DNA of 64,000 nt from Woeseiaceae bacterium (GCA_021773035.1 JAJFKU010000061.1:91849-155848); one strand, 5' to 3'; shown: positions 35,305 through 45,257, counted from the stretch's first letter. Notes: generated by a model not told the origin, from the letters alone. Made by a program: numbers and translations.

Positions 35305-36900
35305 GTGCGTAGTCGAGACCGGATACGGACGACGCCCTGGATGGCCGATGCCCTGAAGGCCGGTTACGCGCACCTTGCGCGGGGTGAACTGCGTGCAGCG
35401 GCGGAGTGTTGCCGCAGACTGATTGGTGCGAAGCCTGATCTGGTTGAAGCGCACTTCCTTGTAGGGCTGGTGTCATCGGAGGCCAAAGATGTGGCGACCG
35501 CCGTGCAGGCGTTCGGCTCGGTCACCGAATTGCAGCCGGAACATGCAGCGGGGTGGGCGCAGCTTGCGAAACTGTACGCTCGTCTTGGCCACATCCGGCG
35601 CGCGGAAAAAGCGCTGGAAAACGCGGTCAGGAATCAGGATGAGAATCCAGCCGTGCAGGATCTTATCGGCGTGGTCTGTGGCCTGCTCGGTGACCAGGCT
35701 ATGGCCGCGGATTGGGCCGAAAAAGCGGTTGCAAGGCAGCCTGAACATGTGCCTTTTCTCGTCAATCTCGCGAACAACCGGATGTTTCTGGGTGACTTCG
35801 AGGCCGCGGAGATATCCCTTCGACGAGCACTGACGACCGACCCCGGAAATGCCAACGCACACTGGGTACTGGCGAATATCCGAAAAGCGAGCAACCGTGA
35901 CCATGTTGAGACCCTTATGGGGCTGGCTCACGACGCGACAAAAAGAAACCGGGAACTCGCCTACCTGAACTACGCGCTTGGCAAGGAGCTTGAAGACCTT
36001 GAGGACTGGGATGCGGCCTTCAGCGCGTTTTCCAGAGGCGCGGCGGCGCGGAGAGAAACGATCCGTTACGACGAGGCGGCCGAGACCGCAATGTTCGAGG
36101 CGTTGCGCGATGTTTTTACGGCGGAATGGCTGCAGACCCGGGCAACGGGCAATGCTTCACCAGCGCCGATATTCATCGTTGGTCAGCCGCGTACCGGTAC
36201 AACCCTGGCCGAACGAGTCATCACCAGTCATTCCAAGGTGCATTCGGCCGGTGAACTACAGCAGTTCGGTCGCTGTTTGCGCCGCCTCAGCGATTACGAA
36301 GGCCCGGGCCGAAACTCGGCAGAACTCATGCGCGCCGCAGCGAAGCTCGACTGCGAGCGCCTCGGGTCAGCGTACATGATGACCACCGGGAAACTGCGGG
36401 GAAGCACACCGCGGTTTGTCGACAAGCTGCCCACAAACTACCGATATATCCCGCTGATTCTGGCAGCGCTGCCAAAAGCGAAGATCATTCACGTCGTTCG
36501 CCAACCGATGGACGCGTGTTTTGCTAGCTTCAAACAATTGTTTGCCGACGCTTATCCTCACTCTTACGATCAGCGGGAAATGGCGCGCCATCATGTCCGC
36601 TATTTTGAGCTGATGCAGACCTGGCGCGAGCGCTTCCCCGGCCGCTTTCTCGATCTCTCCTACGAGGATCTCGCCAGCGATCTGGGGCCGAATGCACGAA
36701 GGCTTATCAGTTTCCTCGAACTCCCGTGGGAGGAGGCCTGTCTTTCCTTCCACCGGCAAACTGCAGCGGTGACTACAGCCAGTGCAGTACAGGTCAGGGA
36801 ATCTGCCCATACACGCTCAATTGGCCGCTGGCATCGTTACGAAGAGCAGCTGCAGGCCATGAAAGACGAGCTGGAGCTTGCAGGTCTGCCGATAGAATGA
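35305..36900 (+). CDS. TPR-repeat sulfotransferase
   Basis: 531 residues. The N-terminal half (about 12-260) is built of TPR-like helical repeats (LVEAHFLVGLVSSEAKD, AEKALENAVRNQDENPA). The C-terminal half is a PAPS-dependent sulfotransferase with the 5'-phosphosulfate loop IVGQPRTGTTLAERVI near residue 290 and a 3'-phosphate-type region around HVVRQPMDACFASFK. Such fusions are common in Proteobacteria, and their acceptors (peptide, glycan or lipid) are mostly unknown. The start is uncertain: GTG 35305 or ATG 35341, neither with a clear ribosome site. Confidence 0.87.
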   Translation: MRSRDRIRTTPWMADALKAGYAHLARGELRAAAECCRRLIGAKPDLVEAHFLVGLVSSEAKDVATAVQAFGSVTELQPEHAAGWAQLAKLYARLGHIRRAEKALENAVRNQDENPAVQDLIGVVCGLLGDQAMAADWAEKAVARQPEHVPFLVNLANNRMFLGDFEAAEISLRRALTTDPGNANAHWVLANIRKASNRDHVETLMGLAHDATKRNRELAYLNYALGKELEDLEDWDAAFSAFSRGAAARRETIRYDEAAETAMFEALRDVFTAEWLQTRATGNASPAPIFIVGQPRTGTTLAERVITSHSKVHSAGELQQFGRCLRRLSDYEGPGRNSAELMRAAAKLDCERLGSAYMMTTGKLRGSTPRFVDKLPTNYRYIPLILAALPKAKIIHVVRQPMDACFASFKQLFADAYPHSYDQREMARHHVRYFELMQTWRERFPGRFLDLSYEDLASDLGPNARRLISFLELPWEEACLSFHRQTAAVTTASAVQVRESAHTRSIGRWHRYEEQLQAMKDELELAGLPIE

Positions 36901-36961
36901 CGTGGAATAAACAGGCCGCTTGATTTAGCGAGTCCTGTTTCGTAGACTGGCTGGGAGAATA

Positions 36962-36977
36962 TAGCCCGTATGGGCTA
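36962..36977. promoter_or_regulatory. Palindrome before TonB receptor 3
   Basis: TAGCCC (36962-36967) and GGGCTA (36972-36977) flank GTAT and are followed by a run of A. It lies 58 bases clear of the receptor ATG. The A-run is on the wrong side for termination of either strand, so an operator or promoter element is more likely. The 135-base gap 36901-37035 shows nothing else except the GGGGG ribosome site. Confidence 0.4.
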
Positions 36978-37035
36978 AAAAAATCCGGACGCTCGGCGTC
37001 TCCGCAGCGTACCGCATGTCATTCTGGGGGCTGTC

Positions 37036-39501
37036 ATGAACGAGATTGAGCGAAATTCCGAATCCACGAACGAATCGGTTCGTTGTCACCAAAGCGGCCC
37101 GGGCCGAACGAAACTTGCCCAGGCGGTATCCGCCGTCATACTGGCTGGTGCCGTGGGGCAGCCTGCAGTAGCTCAGGAACTCGAAGAGATCGTCGTCACA
37201 GCGACCAAGCGATCCCAGTCGTCGATGGACGTACCACTCGCGGTGCAGGCACTTTCCGGGGATTTTCTGCGCGAAGTCAATCTCGACGACGTGAAGGACC
37301 TTGTGTCTTTCACACCGGGTGTGACCGGCAACTCCAAAGACAGTTTTCTCGACGCAATCCGAGTGCGTGGAATCGTGACGAACGACTTCGGTAACGGCGG
37401 TGATCCGTCGATCGGCGTTTACAAGAACGGTTTCTATCAAGGCCGAAACGGTGCCGCGGTTACCAGTCTCTACGATATCGAGCGTGCCGAAATACTGCGT
37501 GGCCCGCAGGGCTTCCTGTTTGGCCGCAACGCTATATCGGGCGCGATGAACGTTTTTACGACCAAACCGACCACGGATCAGACAGACGGCTACATCGATA
37601 TGCGGGCCGGGGAGCGGGGTACGTTCAGAACAGAAGGTGGCTTCAACATATCGCTGACAGATTCGTTTGCGCTGCGCCTGGCCGGACTGCACTCGACCGA
37701 GGATGGCTATGTCACCAATGAGGCAACCGGTGAGAAATACATAAAGCACGATAAAACCGCGGTTCGCGTCACCGGAAGCTACGATGGCGGGGGCAAGCTC
37801 GGCGCCACTGTTTATCTCGAGTATGAGGATCGTGACCAGTCGGGAACGATCTACCGAGCGACGGGCAATGCGGGCTCGTACGCGCTGCTCGAATCGATCT
37901 ATGGCGATCTCGGTCTCCCGAGCGACCCCCGCAACGTCAATATCGACGAGCCGGCGAACGGTGTTCTCGATAACGGCGAGGTCGGAACGATAGGCCTGGA
38001 ACTCAACTACGATCTGGGTTGGGCCGAGTTAACGTCTCTGACCGGCTATAAAGACCACGATTATCACTACACCGAAGATTTCGACGGTACGATCCTGACG
38101 ATCTTCAACTACGAGCAGATTCAGTCGGGCGACTACTTTGAGCAGGAAGTGCGGCTCACTTCGGAAGACGAGGGCATGTTCAACTGGTATGCAGGTGCAT
38201 CGTATTACCGCGAAGAAATCGATTCCCGCTTCCTCGGCCAGCAGGACGAGGACCTGTATTGCTCGGTTTACTGGGGAAATACCTGCGAGGGTGTCTTCGA
38301 CTTCTACAATACCTACTACGGCGGCGCGTATGCGTATGTGCTGTACGACAGCTTCGGCTCGTACACCTGGCAGCCGAGTCCTACCGGTCTTATGGATGAC
38401 TGGAACGAAACCAAAGGCGTATTTCAGGGCTGGGCCGCCTATGTCGACCTGAGTTTCCGCTTCAACGATCTTTGGGATGCGAGCCTCGGTGTTCGCTACA
38501 ACAGCGACAAGAAGAAGATGTCGCAGGAAGTACTGACAGCGCTCAACCCGAGCCCGGTGCTTGGTAACCGGGTGCAGACAGGTTTTGTCACACCGAACGG
38601 ACCGATCAGCGATTCTCGTACCTGGAGTAAGACCACCTATCGCGGTGTGCTGAATTTCAGGCCTAACGACGACAACCTGTTCTACGGCAGTGTGACTACG
38701 GGCTATAAACAGGGTGGCTACAACAGCTTCAAGGCAAACCCCGATGGTCTTTGGGGAACGGTTGTCGCATTGCCGGGTACGCACAAACCCGGATCGTTTG
38801 AGGGCGAAGACGTTGTGTCGCTGGAACTGGGCTACAAAGCTACGGCTCTGGAGGGTCGCAGTCAGATACAACTAAACGTCTTCAGTTACAAGTATGAAGA
38901 GCTACAGTCGACTTGCGGAGTGCCCGGACAGCCCGGCGTCGTTATATGCAACGTTGGCGAGGTGGACGCCGTCGGCCTCGAGGGTGTCTGGAATTTCGCG
39001 ATCAACGAAAACTTCACTCTTGGTTCAGGCATCGCCTATTTCGACAGCGAAGCGACCGGTATCCAGGCCTTCTGTGCCGAGGGCGAACGTGTGTTAGGCG
39101 ACGAGAATGCCTGTGAAGGACAGCCTTTGCCGGGAGCGCCCGAATGGACAGCTTATGCGACACTGAACGCGGAATTCCCGGCGGCGAATGGCAACTGGTT
39201 CGGAAACCTGGCGTGGAGTTGGGAAGATGCGACCCGTACCGGCTATCTTCCATTGACACCTGAAACCACAGGCTTTCCGGAAGGCGCGAGGATGACTAAC
39301 GAGTTCAATGAAGTGCAGGCCCTGGCTGGTTATCGATCCGAAAACGGCTGGTCGCTCGCTGTGTTCGTCGAGAACCTGACTGATGACGAGTACTACGATG
39401 CTGGCGGCAGCGGCGGTGACCCCGCGAATCCGTATGTACAGACCGATATCAGCCCAAGCCGTCCGCGAACGGCGGGAGTCAGGTTCATTTACAATTTCTG
39501 A
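37036..39501 (+). CDS. TonB-dependent outer-membrane receptor, 3
   Basis: 821 residues. The N-terminus has about 25 polar residues before a hydrophobic run (LAQAVSAVILAGAVGQPAVA), then the plug starting EEIVVTATKRSQSSMDVP, ILRGPQGFLFGRNAISGAMN, and a barrel ending in F (GVRFIYNF). TGGGGG precedes the ATG. It heads a five-gene unit with an exported FAD enzyme, a cupin, an amidohydrolase and an Na+/H+ antiporter, so its cargo is probably the substrate of those enzymes (inferred). Confidence 0.92.
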   Translation: MNEIERNSESTNESVRCHQSGPGRTKLAQAVSAVILAGAVGQPAVAQELEEIVVTATKRSQSSMDVPLAVQALSGDFLREVNLDDVKDLVSFTPGVTGNSKDSFLDAIRVRGIVTNDFGNGGDPSIGVYKNGFYQGRNGAAVTSLYDIERAEILRGPQGFLFGRNAISGAMNVFTTKPTTDQTDGYIDMRAGERGTFRTEGGFNISLTDSFALRLAGLHSTEDGYVTNEATGEKYIKHDKTAVRVTGSYDGGGKLGATVYLEYEDRDQSGTIYRATGNAGSYALLESIYGDLGLPSDPRNVNIDEPANGVLDNGEVGTIGLELNYDLGWAELTSLTGYKDHDYHYTEDFDGTILTIFNYEQIQSGDYFEQEVRLTSEDEGMFNWYAGASYYREEIDSRFLGQQDEDLYCSVYWGNTCEGVFDFYNTYYGGAYAYVLYDSFGSYTWQPSPTGLMDDWNETKGVFQGWAAYVDLSFRFNDLWDASLGVRYNSDKKKMSQEVLTALNPSPVLGNRVQTGFVTPNGPISDSRTWSKTTYRGVLNFRPNDDNLFYGSVTTGYKQGGYNSFKANPDGLWGTVVALPGTHKPGSFEGEDVVSLELGYKATALEGRSQIQLNVFSYKYEELQSTCGVPGQPGVVICNVGEVDAVGLEGVWNFAINENFTLGSGIAYFDSEATGIQAFCAEGERVLGDENACEGQPLPGAPEWTAYATLNAEFPAANGNWFGNLAWSWEDATRTGYLPLTPETTGFPEGARMTNEFNEVQALAGYRSENGWSLAVFVENLTDDEYYDAGGSGGDPANPYVQTDISPSRPRTAGVRFIYNF

Positions 39502-39522
39502 ATCAGCAGAGGCGCGAGCGAC

Positions 39523-41403
39523 ATGGCTGATACTCTGAAGATATCGCGTCGGGATTTCATCAACGGCGTGGCGCTCGGTGCGGCAGCCGGGTGTGCGTTG
39601 AGCCCGGCGGAGCTGCTGGCCGCTGCAGAACGCGGCGAAGTGTATCCTCCCGGGTTGACGGGATTGCGTGGCGCGCATCCCGGGTCGTTCGAAACCGCGC
39701 ATGCTGTATCGTGGGCCGGAACGAAATTCTCCAGACCGAAGCAGCAGACCGATACAATCTACGACCTGGTGGTTGTCGGTGGTGGCCTTTCCGGTCTGGC
39801 AGCCGCGCTTCGTTATCGGCAGCACAGCGGCGATGCTGCGAAGATCCTGATACTCGACAATCACGATGACTTCGGCGGGCACGCGAAACGTAACGAGTTT
39901 ACCGTCGATGGCCGTCACTTGATCGGATATGGCGGCAGCCAGTCTATCGATACGCCCGGCAGTTACTCGCCGGCGGCACGCCAGCTCCTCATCGATGCCG
40001 GAATAGAGGTGGATCGCTTCTACAAGTATTTCGACCAGAGCTATTTCTCCGATCGCAAGCTTGGCAGGGGCATCTATTTCAGTGCTGCCGAATACGGAAA
40101 AGACGTGACGGTGCCGGGAGTCGGGCGCTGGCCGGGTGCGCTGGACCAGTCGCAGGCGGAAAAGATCGTCAACGACTACCCTCTCAGCGAAGAGTCAAAG
40201 GCATCGCTGCTGCGGTTGCTGCACAGCGAGACGGATTACCTCAGCGGCGATTCTCGGGCCACGAAAGTCGACCGCCTGCGGCGCATGAGCTATCGGGACT
40301 ACTTGTTGGACATCGTTGCGAGTGGCGAGGATGTCTACCAGCTTTACCGCGACACAACACGTGGTTTTTGGGGTGTTGGCTTCGATGCGTTGTCGGCGCT
40401 CGAGGCTTATCGTCTCGGGATGCCGGGGTTGGCCGGCCTGGGTATCGGGGAGCTTCCGCCGAAGGGGCACGCGCGCGATGAGCCGTACATATTTCATTTT
40501 CCAGATGGTAATGCCGGCGTCGCTCGTGCCCTCGTACGAAGACTGATTCCAGATGCGTTACCGGGAAATTCAATGGAGGATCTTGTCGGTGCGCGCGCCA
40601 ACTACGAAGCACTCGACAAGCCCGCTGCGGCGACGCGGATTCGGTTGAACAGTACTGCCGTCGACGTCCGACACACGGCGAACCAGAAGCATGTCGATGT
40701 GACCTACGTTAGCAATGGAACGACGCACCGGGTACGTGCGAAGCATGCGATTTGGGCGGGATACAACGCGATGATTCCGCATGTCTGCCAAGAGGTGCCG
40801 GCTGAGCAGGTTGAGGCGATCGACTACGCGAGCAAGGTGCCGCTGGTCTATATCAACATCGCGGTTCGGAACTGGCGCGCGTTTGCCAACCTGGGTTTCA
40901 ACAGCATCTCGATACCGAAACCCGAATTAATGCACTCATTTGGCATGGACTTTCCGGTGAGTATGGGGAGCTATGAGTTCACCCGGAAACCGGACGAGCC
41001 AACGATTCTGCACGGAACTTACGTGCCAACGGTACCCGATCAGGGACTGACTGCTCGGGAGCAGCACGCGCAGGGACGCAGGGCACTGTACGAAAAGCCG
41101 TATGCCGAAATTGAAGCGAGCATCGTTGGGCAATTGCAGGGATCGCTCGGTAGCGGCGGCTTCGACGCCGTACGCGATATCGCCGGCATTACCGTCAATC
41201 GCTGGCCGCATGGTTACGCCTACGAATACAACGACCTCAGCGATCCTGAAGGCTGGGGGCCGAACGAGGGCCCGCACGTGTTGGGTCGCGCACAGATTGG
41301 ACGGATATCGATTGCGAACTCGGATGCTTCGGCACTGGCCTACGTCAACGGAGCGTTCGATGCCGCAGAACGGGCGGTCAATGAACAACTGAAAGTCGGC
41401 TAG
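39523..41403 (+). CDS. Tat-exported FAD-dependent amine-oxidase-like protein (spermidine dehydrogenase-like)
   Basis: 626 residues. The Tat signal SRRDFING lies at about residues 9-16 followed by a hydrophobic segment. The FAD loop is VVVGGGLSGLAAALRY, and DDFGGHAKRNEF follows. DGNAGVARALVRRLIP and NRWPHGYAYEYN recall spermidine dehydrogenases and related periplasmic flavin enzymes of similar length. I infer oxidation of an amine or alcohol in the periplasm with electrons passed to the respiratory chain. The polyamine substrate is only suggested by resemblance. It follows the TonB receptor by 21 bases. Confidence 0.78.
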   Translation: MADTLKISRRDFINGVALGAAAGCALSPAELLAAAERGEVYPPGLTGLRGAHPGSFETAHAVSWAGTKFSRPKQQTDTIYDLVVVGGGLSGLAAALRYRQHSGDAAKILILDNHDDFGGHAKRNEFTVDGRHLIGYGGSQSIDTPGSYSPAARQLLIDAGIEVDRFYKYFDQSYFSDRKLGRGIYFSAAEYGKDVTVPGVGRWPGALDQSQAEKIVNDYPLSEESKASLLRLLHSETDYLSGDSRATKVDRLRRMSYRDYLLDIVASGEDVYQLYRDTTRGFWGVGFDALSALEAYRLGMPGLAGLGIGELPPKGHARDEPYIFHFPDGNAGVARALVRRLIPDALPGNSMEDLVGARANYEALDKPAAATRIRLNSTAVDVRHTANQKHVDVTYVSNGTTHRVRAKHAIWAGYNAMIPHVCQEVPAEQVEAIDYASKVPLVYINIAVRNWRAFANLGFNSISIPKPELMHSFGMDFPVSMGSYEFTRKPDEPTILHGTYVPTVPDQGLTAREQHAQGRRALYEKPYAEIEASIVGQLQGSLGSGGFDAVRDIAGITVNRWPHGYAYEYNDLSDPEGWGPNEGPHVLGRAQIGRISIANSDASALAYVNGAFDAAERAVNEQLKVG

Positions 41404-41447
41404 TCGCAGGCTTATCTACGACGTCTCACAACTGAGCGAGGATCAGC

Positions 41448-41903
41448 ATGAAACGAATACTTGCAGTCATAGTTTTTAGCACCGTCATACTGACGGCAGC
41501 ACATTCTGATGGCCGCCAAGCCAGCACGCAGAGTATCCATCCGGCAAAGATCAGCAAATCGGACATGGGCGGCGCGATCTTTTCGCGTCCGGATACGCTT
41601 AAGGAATCTCGTAACGGTAACACGACGCTGGATGTAACCAGCTTGCTTAGCAGTGACGAGAAATTTGCATCGGGTATGTACAAGTCAGGGAAATCACACT
41701 GGGAAATCGATGAGCCCTATGGCGTGGATGAGTTTATGTACTTCATAGAGGGCGGTGTAACGCTGACCTCGGCAGATGGTAGCGTCACGGTAATCAACGC
41801 GGGAGAGGCGGTGACGATTCCCAAGGAGTGGACCGGCATCTGGGATACCGAGGGCTATACGAAAATCTGGGTGATCTATTCCGAAGACGGATCGGGGTTA
41901 TAA
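41448..41903 (+). CDS. Exported single-domain cupin
   Basis: 151 residues with a signal peptide (about 1-22). The single cupin fold resembles the DUF861/Cupin_3 group: ASGMYKSGKSHWEI, DEFMYFIEGGVTLTSADG, and AGEAVTIPKEWTGIWDT. The usual paired His metal ligands are not obvious, so it may bind no metal. It could act as an accessory or amino-hydrolase-like protein for the amine pathway; function is not known. Its stop directly abuts the next start. Confidence 0.75.
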   Translation: MKRILAVIVFSTVILTAAHSDGRQASTQSIHPAKISKSDMGGAIFSRPDTLKESRNGNTTLDVTSLLSSDEKFASGMYKSGKSHWEIDEPYGVDEFMYFIEGGVTLTSADGSVTVINAGEAVTIPKEWTGIWDTEGYTKIWVIYSEDGSGL

Positions 41904-43655
41904 ATGATGAAGTATTCCTCAAGCAGCGATCGCCGATCTCGGCAGCTGAAAATGGTCGTTTCGGGGCTGGTTCTTTGCGCGATTGCGTTGCTTGCTGCGT
42001 GCAGTAGCGAGCAGACGCAGGGTGTCGATACCGTATTCCTCAATGCCAAGGTCTACACGGTAAATGCGGAGCAACCGACTGCCGAGGCAGTCGCTGTGGA
42101 CGATGGCAGAATCGTGTATGTCGGGAGTAATGACGGCGCGCGGAAACTGATTGGGGATTCAAGCACACAGCATGATCTGGGCGGCAAATTAATGCTGCCG
42201 GGCTTTATCGATACGCATGTTCATCCGCTGGGCGGCGGTGCGTATGCCAAGGCGCTGGCTCTGGATACCTCCGGCTCTATCGACGACTGGGTTGCGGCTA
42301 TCGATGAATACGCCGAGGCCAATCCGGACAATGCCGTCATTTTCGGTTACGGGTTCCTTGCCACTACGTTTGGCCCGGAAGGCCCCACGCGCCAGCTGAT
42401 CGATGCTGTCGTTCCCGACAGGCCGGTGTTGCTGATGGATGAGGGCTTTCACGGTGCTTGGGCGAATACGTCGGCGCTCGAAGCACTGAATATCAACCAG
42501 GACACAGCGGATCCGGAGCCTGGCTACAGCTATTACAAGCGAGACGAAAATGGCGATGCGACCGGCTACCTGCTGGAAGGTACCGCAGGTATGGCGATGA
42601 ATACCCTGGATGTCATCACCAGCGATGTGATTATCGAAGGCACCGGCCTGGTTATCGACATTATGAATGCCTATGGAGTAACGGCGGCGTTCGATGCCGG
42701 CGGTGGCGGCGAGCCGGAAGAAACCAAAGCCATGCTGGACAGTCTGCAGGATTCCGGAGACCTGACGCTGCGTCTGGTTGGATCGGTACGGGCCAGGGCA
42801 GATAATACATCGGCCGACACCGTTGCGATTGCCGCAAAATGGCGAGACGTCGTGGTCGGCGAAAACTATCGATATGACACGCTGAAAATTCCTGACGATG
42901 GCACAGTCGAAGGGCGCACGGCTGCGATGTTTGAGGACTATCAGGGGGAACCGGGTAACAGCGGATTTACGGTGTTCACCGAGGCCGAGCTTGTCGAGAT
43001 GATCGGCGGTTCCGCTGCCCAGGGCACCGATGTGCATATACATGCTCTCGGTGAGCGGGCTATTCACGAAACGCTGAATGCGATCGAGGCAACACGAGCA
43101 TCGTATCCCGATAGCGACAGTCGCTTTACGATATGTCATCTCCAGGTGATTGTTGACCAGGATGTGCCACGCTTCGGAGAGCTCGACGTAATAGCTCAGA
43201 GCACGCCGTTGTGGGCATCCTACGATACCTACGGAGAGCAATTCGTCAGCGCCGATCAGTTCAGTCGCTACTGGCGCTTCAAGGGCCTCGAGGACGGTGG
43301 TGCAAAACTCACTTTTGGCAGCGATTTTCCGGCGAGCGGAGCCGGTACCCTGGGCTTGTCGCCAATCGTGCAAATTGAGATCGGGCATACCAGGCAGTCG
43401 CCAGGCGAGCCAGACGCTCCGCTACAGCCGCGCGAATCGGAGCGTTTGAGCGTTGCGAGCCTCGTTAGAGGATTCACTCTCGACGCGGCATACCAGCTAC
43501 GTATGGAGGACGAGATCGGTTCAATCGAAGTTGGCAAGAAAGCCGACGTGATTGTGCTGGATCAGGATATTTTCGAAGTCGATCCTTACACTATCCACAA
43601 GACCGAGGTCTTGCTGACGATGTTTGATGGCGAAGTCATTCACTCGGCCGACTGA
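41904..43655 (+). CDS. Lipoprotein amidohydrolase (YtcJ-like)
   Basis: 583 residues. The lipobox is LLAAC with C33, so it is membrane-anchored on the periplasmic side. The amidohydrolase core shows FIDTHVHPLGGG (HxH metal site), the HIHALGERAIHE histidines, and the catalytic Asp in FGSDFPASG. The family hydrolyses amides and related bonds, often with unknown substrates. It follows the cupin without a gap and precedes the NhaC antiporter by 13 bases. Confidence 0.88.
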   Translation: MMKYSSSSDRRSRQLKMVVSGLVLCAIALLAACSSEQTQGVDTVFLNAKVYTVNAEQPTAEAVAVDDGRIVYVGSNDGARKLIGDSSTQHDLGGKLMLPGFIDTHVHPLGGGAYAKALALDTSGSIDDWVAAIDEYAEANPDNAVIFGYGFLATTFGPEGPTRQLIDAVVPDRPVLLMDEGFHGAWANTSALEALNINQDTADPEPGYSYYKRDENGDATGYLLEGTAGMAMNTLDVITSDVIIEGTGLVIDIMNAYGVTAAFDAGGGGEPEETKAMLDSLQDSGDLTLRLVGSVRARADNTSADTVAIAAKWRDVVVGENYRYDTLKIPDDGTVEGRTAAMFEDYQGEPGNSGFTVFTEAELVEMIGGSAAQGTDVHIHALGERAIHETLNAIEATRASYPDSDSRFTICHLQVIVDQDVPRFGELDVIAQSTPLWASYDTYGEQFVSADQFSRYWRFKGLEDGGAKLTFGSDFPASGAGTLGLSPIVQIEIGHTRQSPGEPDAPLQPRESERLSVASLVRGFTLDAAYQLRMEDEIGSIEVGKKADVIVLDQDIFEVDPYTIHKTEVLLTMFDGEVIHSAD

Positions 43656-43668
43656 AGCTCTCTGACCG

Positions 43669-45033
43669 ATGGATGAACTCGGTGCGCTATCGCTGCTCCC
43701 GACGCTCGTCGTCTTCGCGTTGGCGATATTCACGCAGCGACCGATTGAGTCGCTGATAGCCGGCTCTATCGTCGGTTTGCTGATGATTCACGGCAGGGGA
43801 TTCGTAGGTGGCTTCGCCGAGGCCTCGCTGCGTGTCATGACCAACTCTGAGGTGGCGTGGATTATTCTCGTTTGCGGTTTTATGGGTAGCCTCATCGGAC
43901 TGCTGATACGCACGGGGGCGACAGCGGCTTTTACCACACAGGTTTCGGCCTGGGTCAGGTCGAAGAAGAGTGCGTTGATGGCAACCTGGTGCCTGGGTCT
44001 CGTCATGTTCGTTGACGACTATCTCAATTCCCTGGCGGTCGGTTCGGCGATGCGCAACCTGACCGACAAGTACAAGATCTCGCGGGAGAAGCTCGCATAC
44101 GTCGTCGACTCCACAGCTGCGCCGGTGAGTGTCATCGTACCGTTCTCAACCTGGGGTGTGTTTTTCGCCGGATTGCTGGTCAGCAACGGAATCGCTGCGG
44201 AAGGCGAGGGGCTGACGACATACATCGGCGCAATTCCTTACATGCTGTATGCCTGGATCGCTGTACTTCTGGTTCCGGTTGTGATCTCCGGCGCCATTCC
44301 GTCACTGGGTCCAATGAGGCACGCCGAACATCGCGCGCAGACAACGGGGGAGACGGTTCCACCCGGTGCAGCGCACATCGAGCAGGCCAATCAGGCCATT
44401 CAGATTCGTACCGGTGTCAGGCCGCGCATTTCGATGTTCGTCGTACCAATGATAATTCTGATCCTGTCGACCCTGTACTTCGACAAGGACTTCCTGATCG
44501 GTATCTACATTACGCTTGGTGGTACAGCTATCTATGTCGTAGCAACCCGCCTGCTGGGCCTGCATGATACCTTCGATACCGTTATCGACGGGTTCAAGAC
44601 AATGATCGAACCGCTTGGTGTGCTTGTCGCAGCGTTCATATTGAAAGACGTCAACGATATGCTCGGCCTTGCTCCGTATATCGTGACGACGATGCAGCCC
44701 TTTTTGACCGCCGAGCTGCTGCCGGCGATCGTCTTCGTCTCGATGGCGCTGGTGTCCTTCATGACGGGGTCGAACTGGGGTGTGTTCGTTATCGTGTTAC
44801 CGATCGTCACCGCGCTGTCGAACAACCTCGGCGCGGACATCACGCTCGTCATCGGCGCGACCCTGTCAGCGAGTACCTTCGGTAGTCACGCCTGTTTTTA
44901 TTCCGATGCGACAGTGCTGACTGCACAGGCGACCGGCTGTACGCCATTCCAGCACGCGATTACGCAGATTCCGTATGCGCTTATTGCAGCCCTGATTACC
45001 GTCATGGGCTATCTGGTAATCGCGTATATCTGA
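43669..45033 (+). CDS. NhaC family Na+/H+ antiporter-like transporter
   Basis: 454 residues and about ten to eleven hydrophobic segments. The N-terminus LLPTLVVFALAIFTQRPIESLIAG, FVDDYLNSLAVGSAMRNLTD and TGSNWGVFVIVLPI fit the NhaC/YfkN group. Some members carry organic or amino acids with Na+ rather than acting only as antiporters, and placement at the end of a catabolic unit favours solute uptake here (inferred). Confidence 0.85.
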   Translation: MDELGALSLLPTLVVFALAIFTQRPIESLIAGSIVGLLMIHGRGFVGGFAEASLRVMTNSEVAWIILVCGFMGSLIGLLIRTGATAAFTTQVSAWVRSKKSALMATWCLGLVMFVDDYLNSLAVGSAMRNLTDKYKISREKLAYVVDSTAAPVSVIVPFSTWGVFFAGLLVSNGIAAEGEGLTTYIGAIPYMLYAWIAVLLVPVVISGAIPSLGPMRHAEHRAQTTGETVPPGAAHIEQANQAIQIRTGVRPRISMFVVPMIILILSTLYFDKDFLIGIYITLGGTAIYVVATRLLGLHDTFDTVIDGFKTMIEPLGVLVAAFILKDVNDMLGLAPYIVTTMQPFLTAELLPAIVFVSMALVSFMTGSNWGVFVIVLPIVTALSNNLGADITLVIGATLSASTFGSHACFYSDATVLTAQATGCTPFQHAITQIPYALIAALITVMGYLVIAYI

Positions 45034-45141
45034 GCGCTAAAAAAAGCGATGTCCGGGTCTGCCAGACCGTTGTCGGGCCGTTCCAGTCCCTATTTGTATT
45101 CGAGAAGCCTGGCGTAAGTATCTGAATAAAAACAGGTTTCA

Positions 45142-45159
45142 ATATCTAAATCAAGATAT
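45142..45159. promoter_or_regulatory. AT-rich dyad in the 45034-45257 gap
   Basis: ATATCT at 45142-45147 and AGATAT at 45154-45159 are separated by six bases. It lies about 100 bases before the oxidoreductase start in the second largest gap of the window. A short hairpin (GGTCT/AGACC) near 45056-45068 has no T-run. Nothing else is recognisable in this gap. Confidence 0.3.
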
Positions 45160-45257
45160 GAACGAGTGTCGTCCATCGGCTGCCGTTTCGAGATGCCGTC
45201 GAATAGCGGGCAGGGCGACATGCTAAAGTGAGCGGCCAAACAGCCGGAGATATACCC

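Noticed and set aside
36962..36977. Intrinsic terminator of the sulfotransferase gene
   Set aside because: The stem is followed by A, not T, on the transcribed strand.
42189..43388. Open frame of 399 codons antisense to the amidohydrolase gene
   Set aside because: The sense frame has a lipobox, metal motifs and operon spacing; the antisense product shows no family features.
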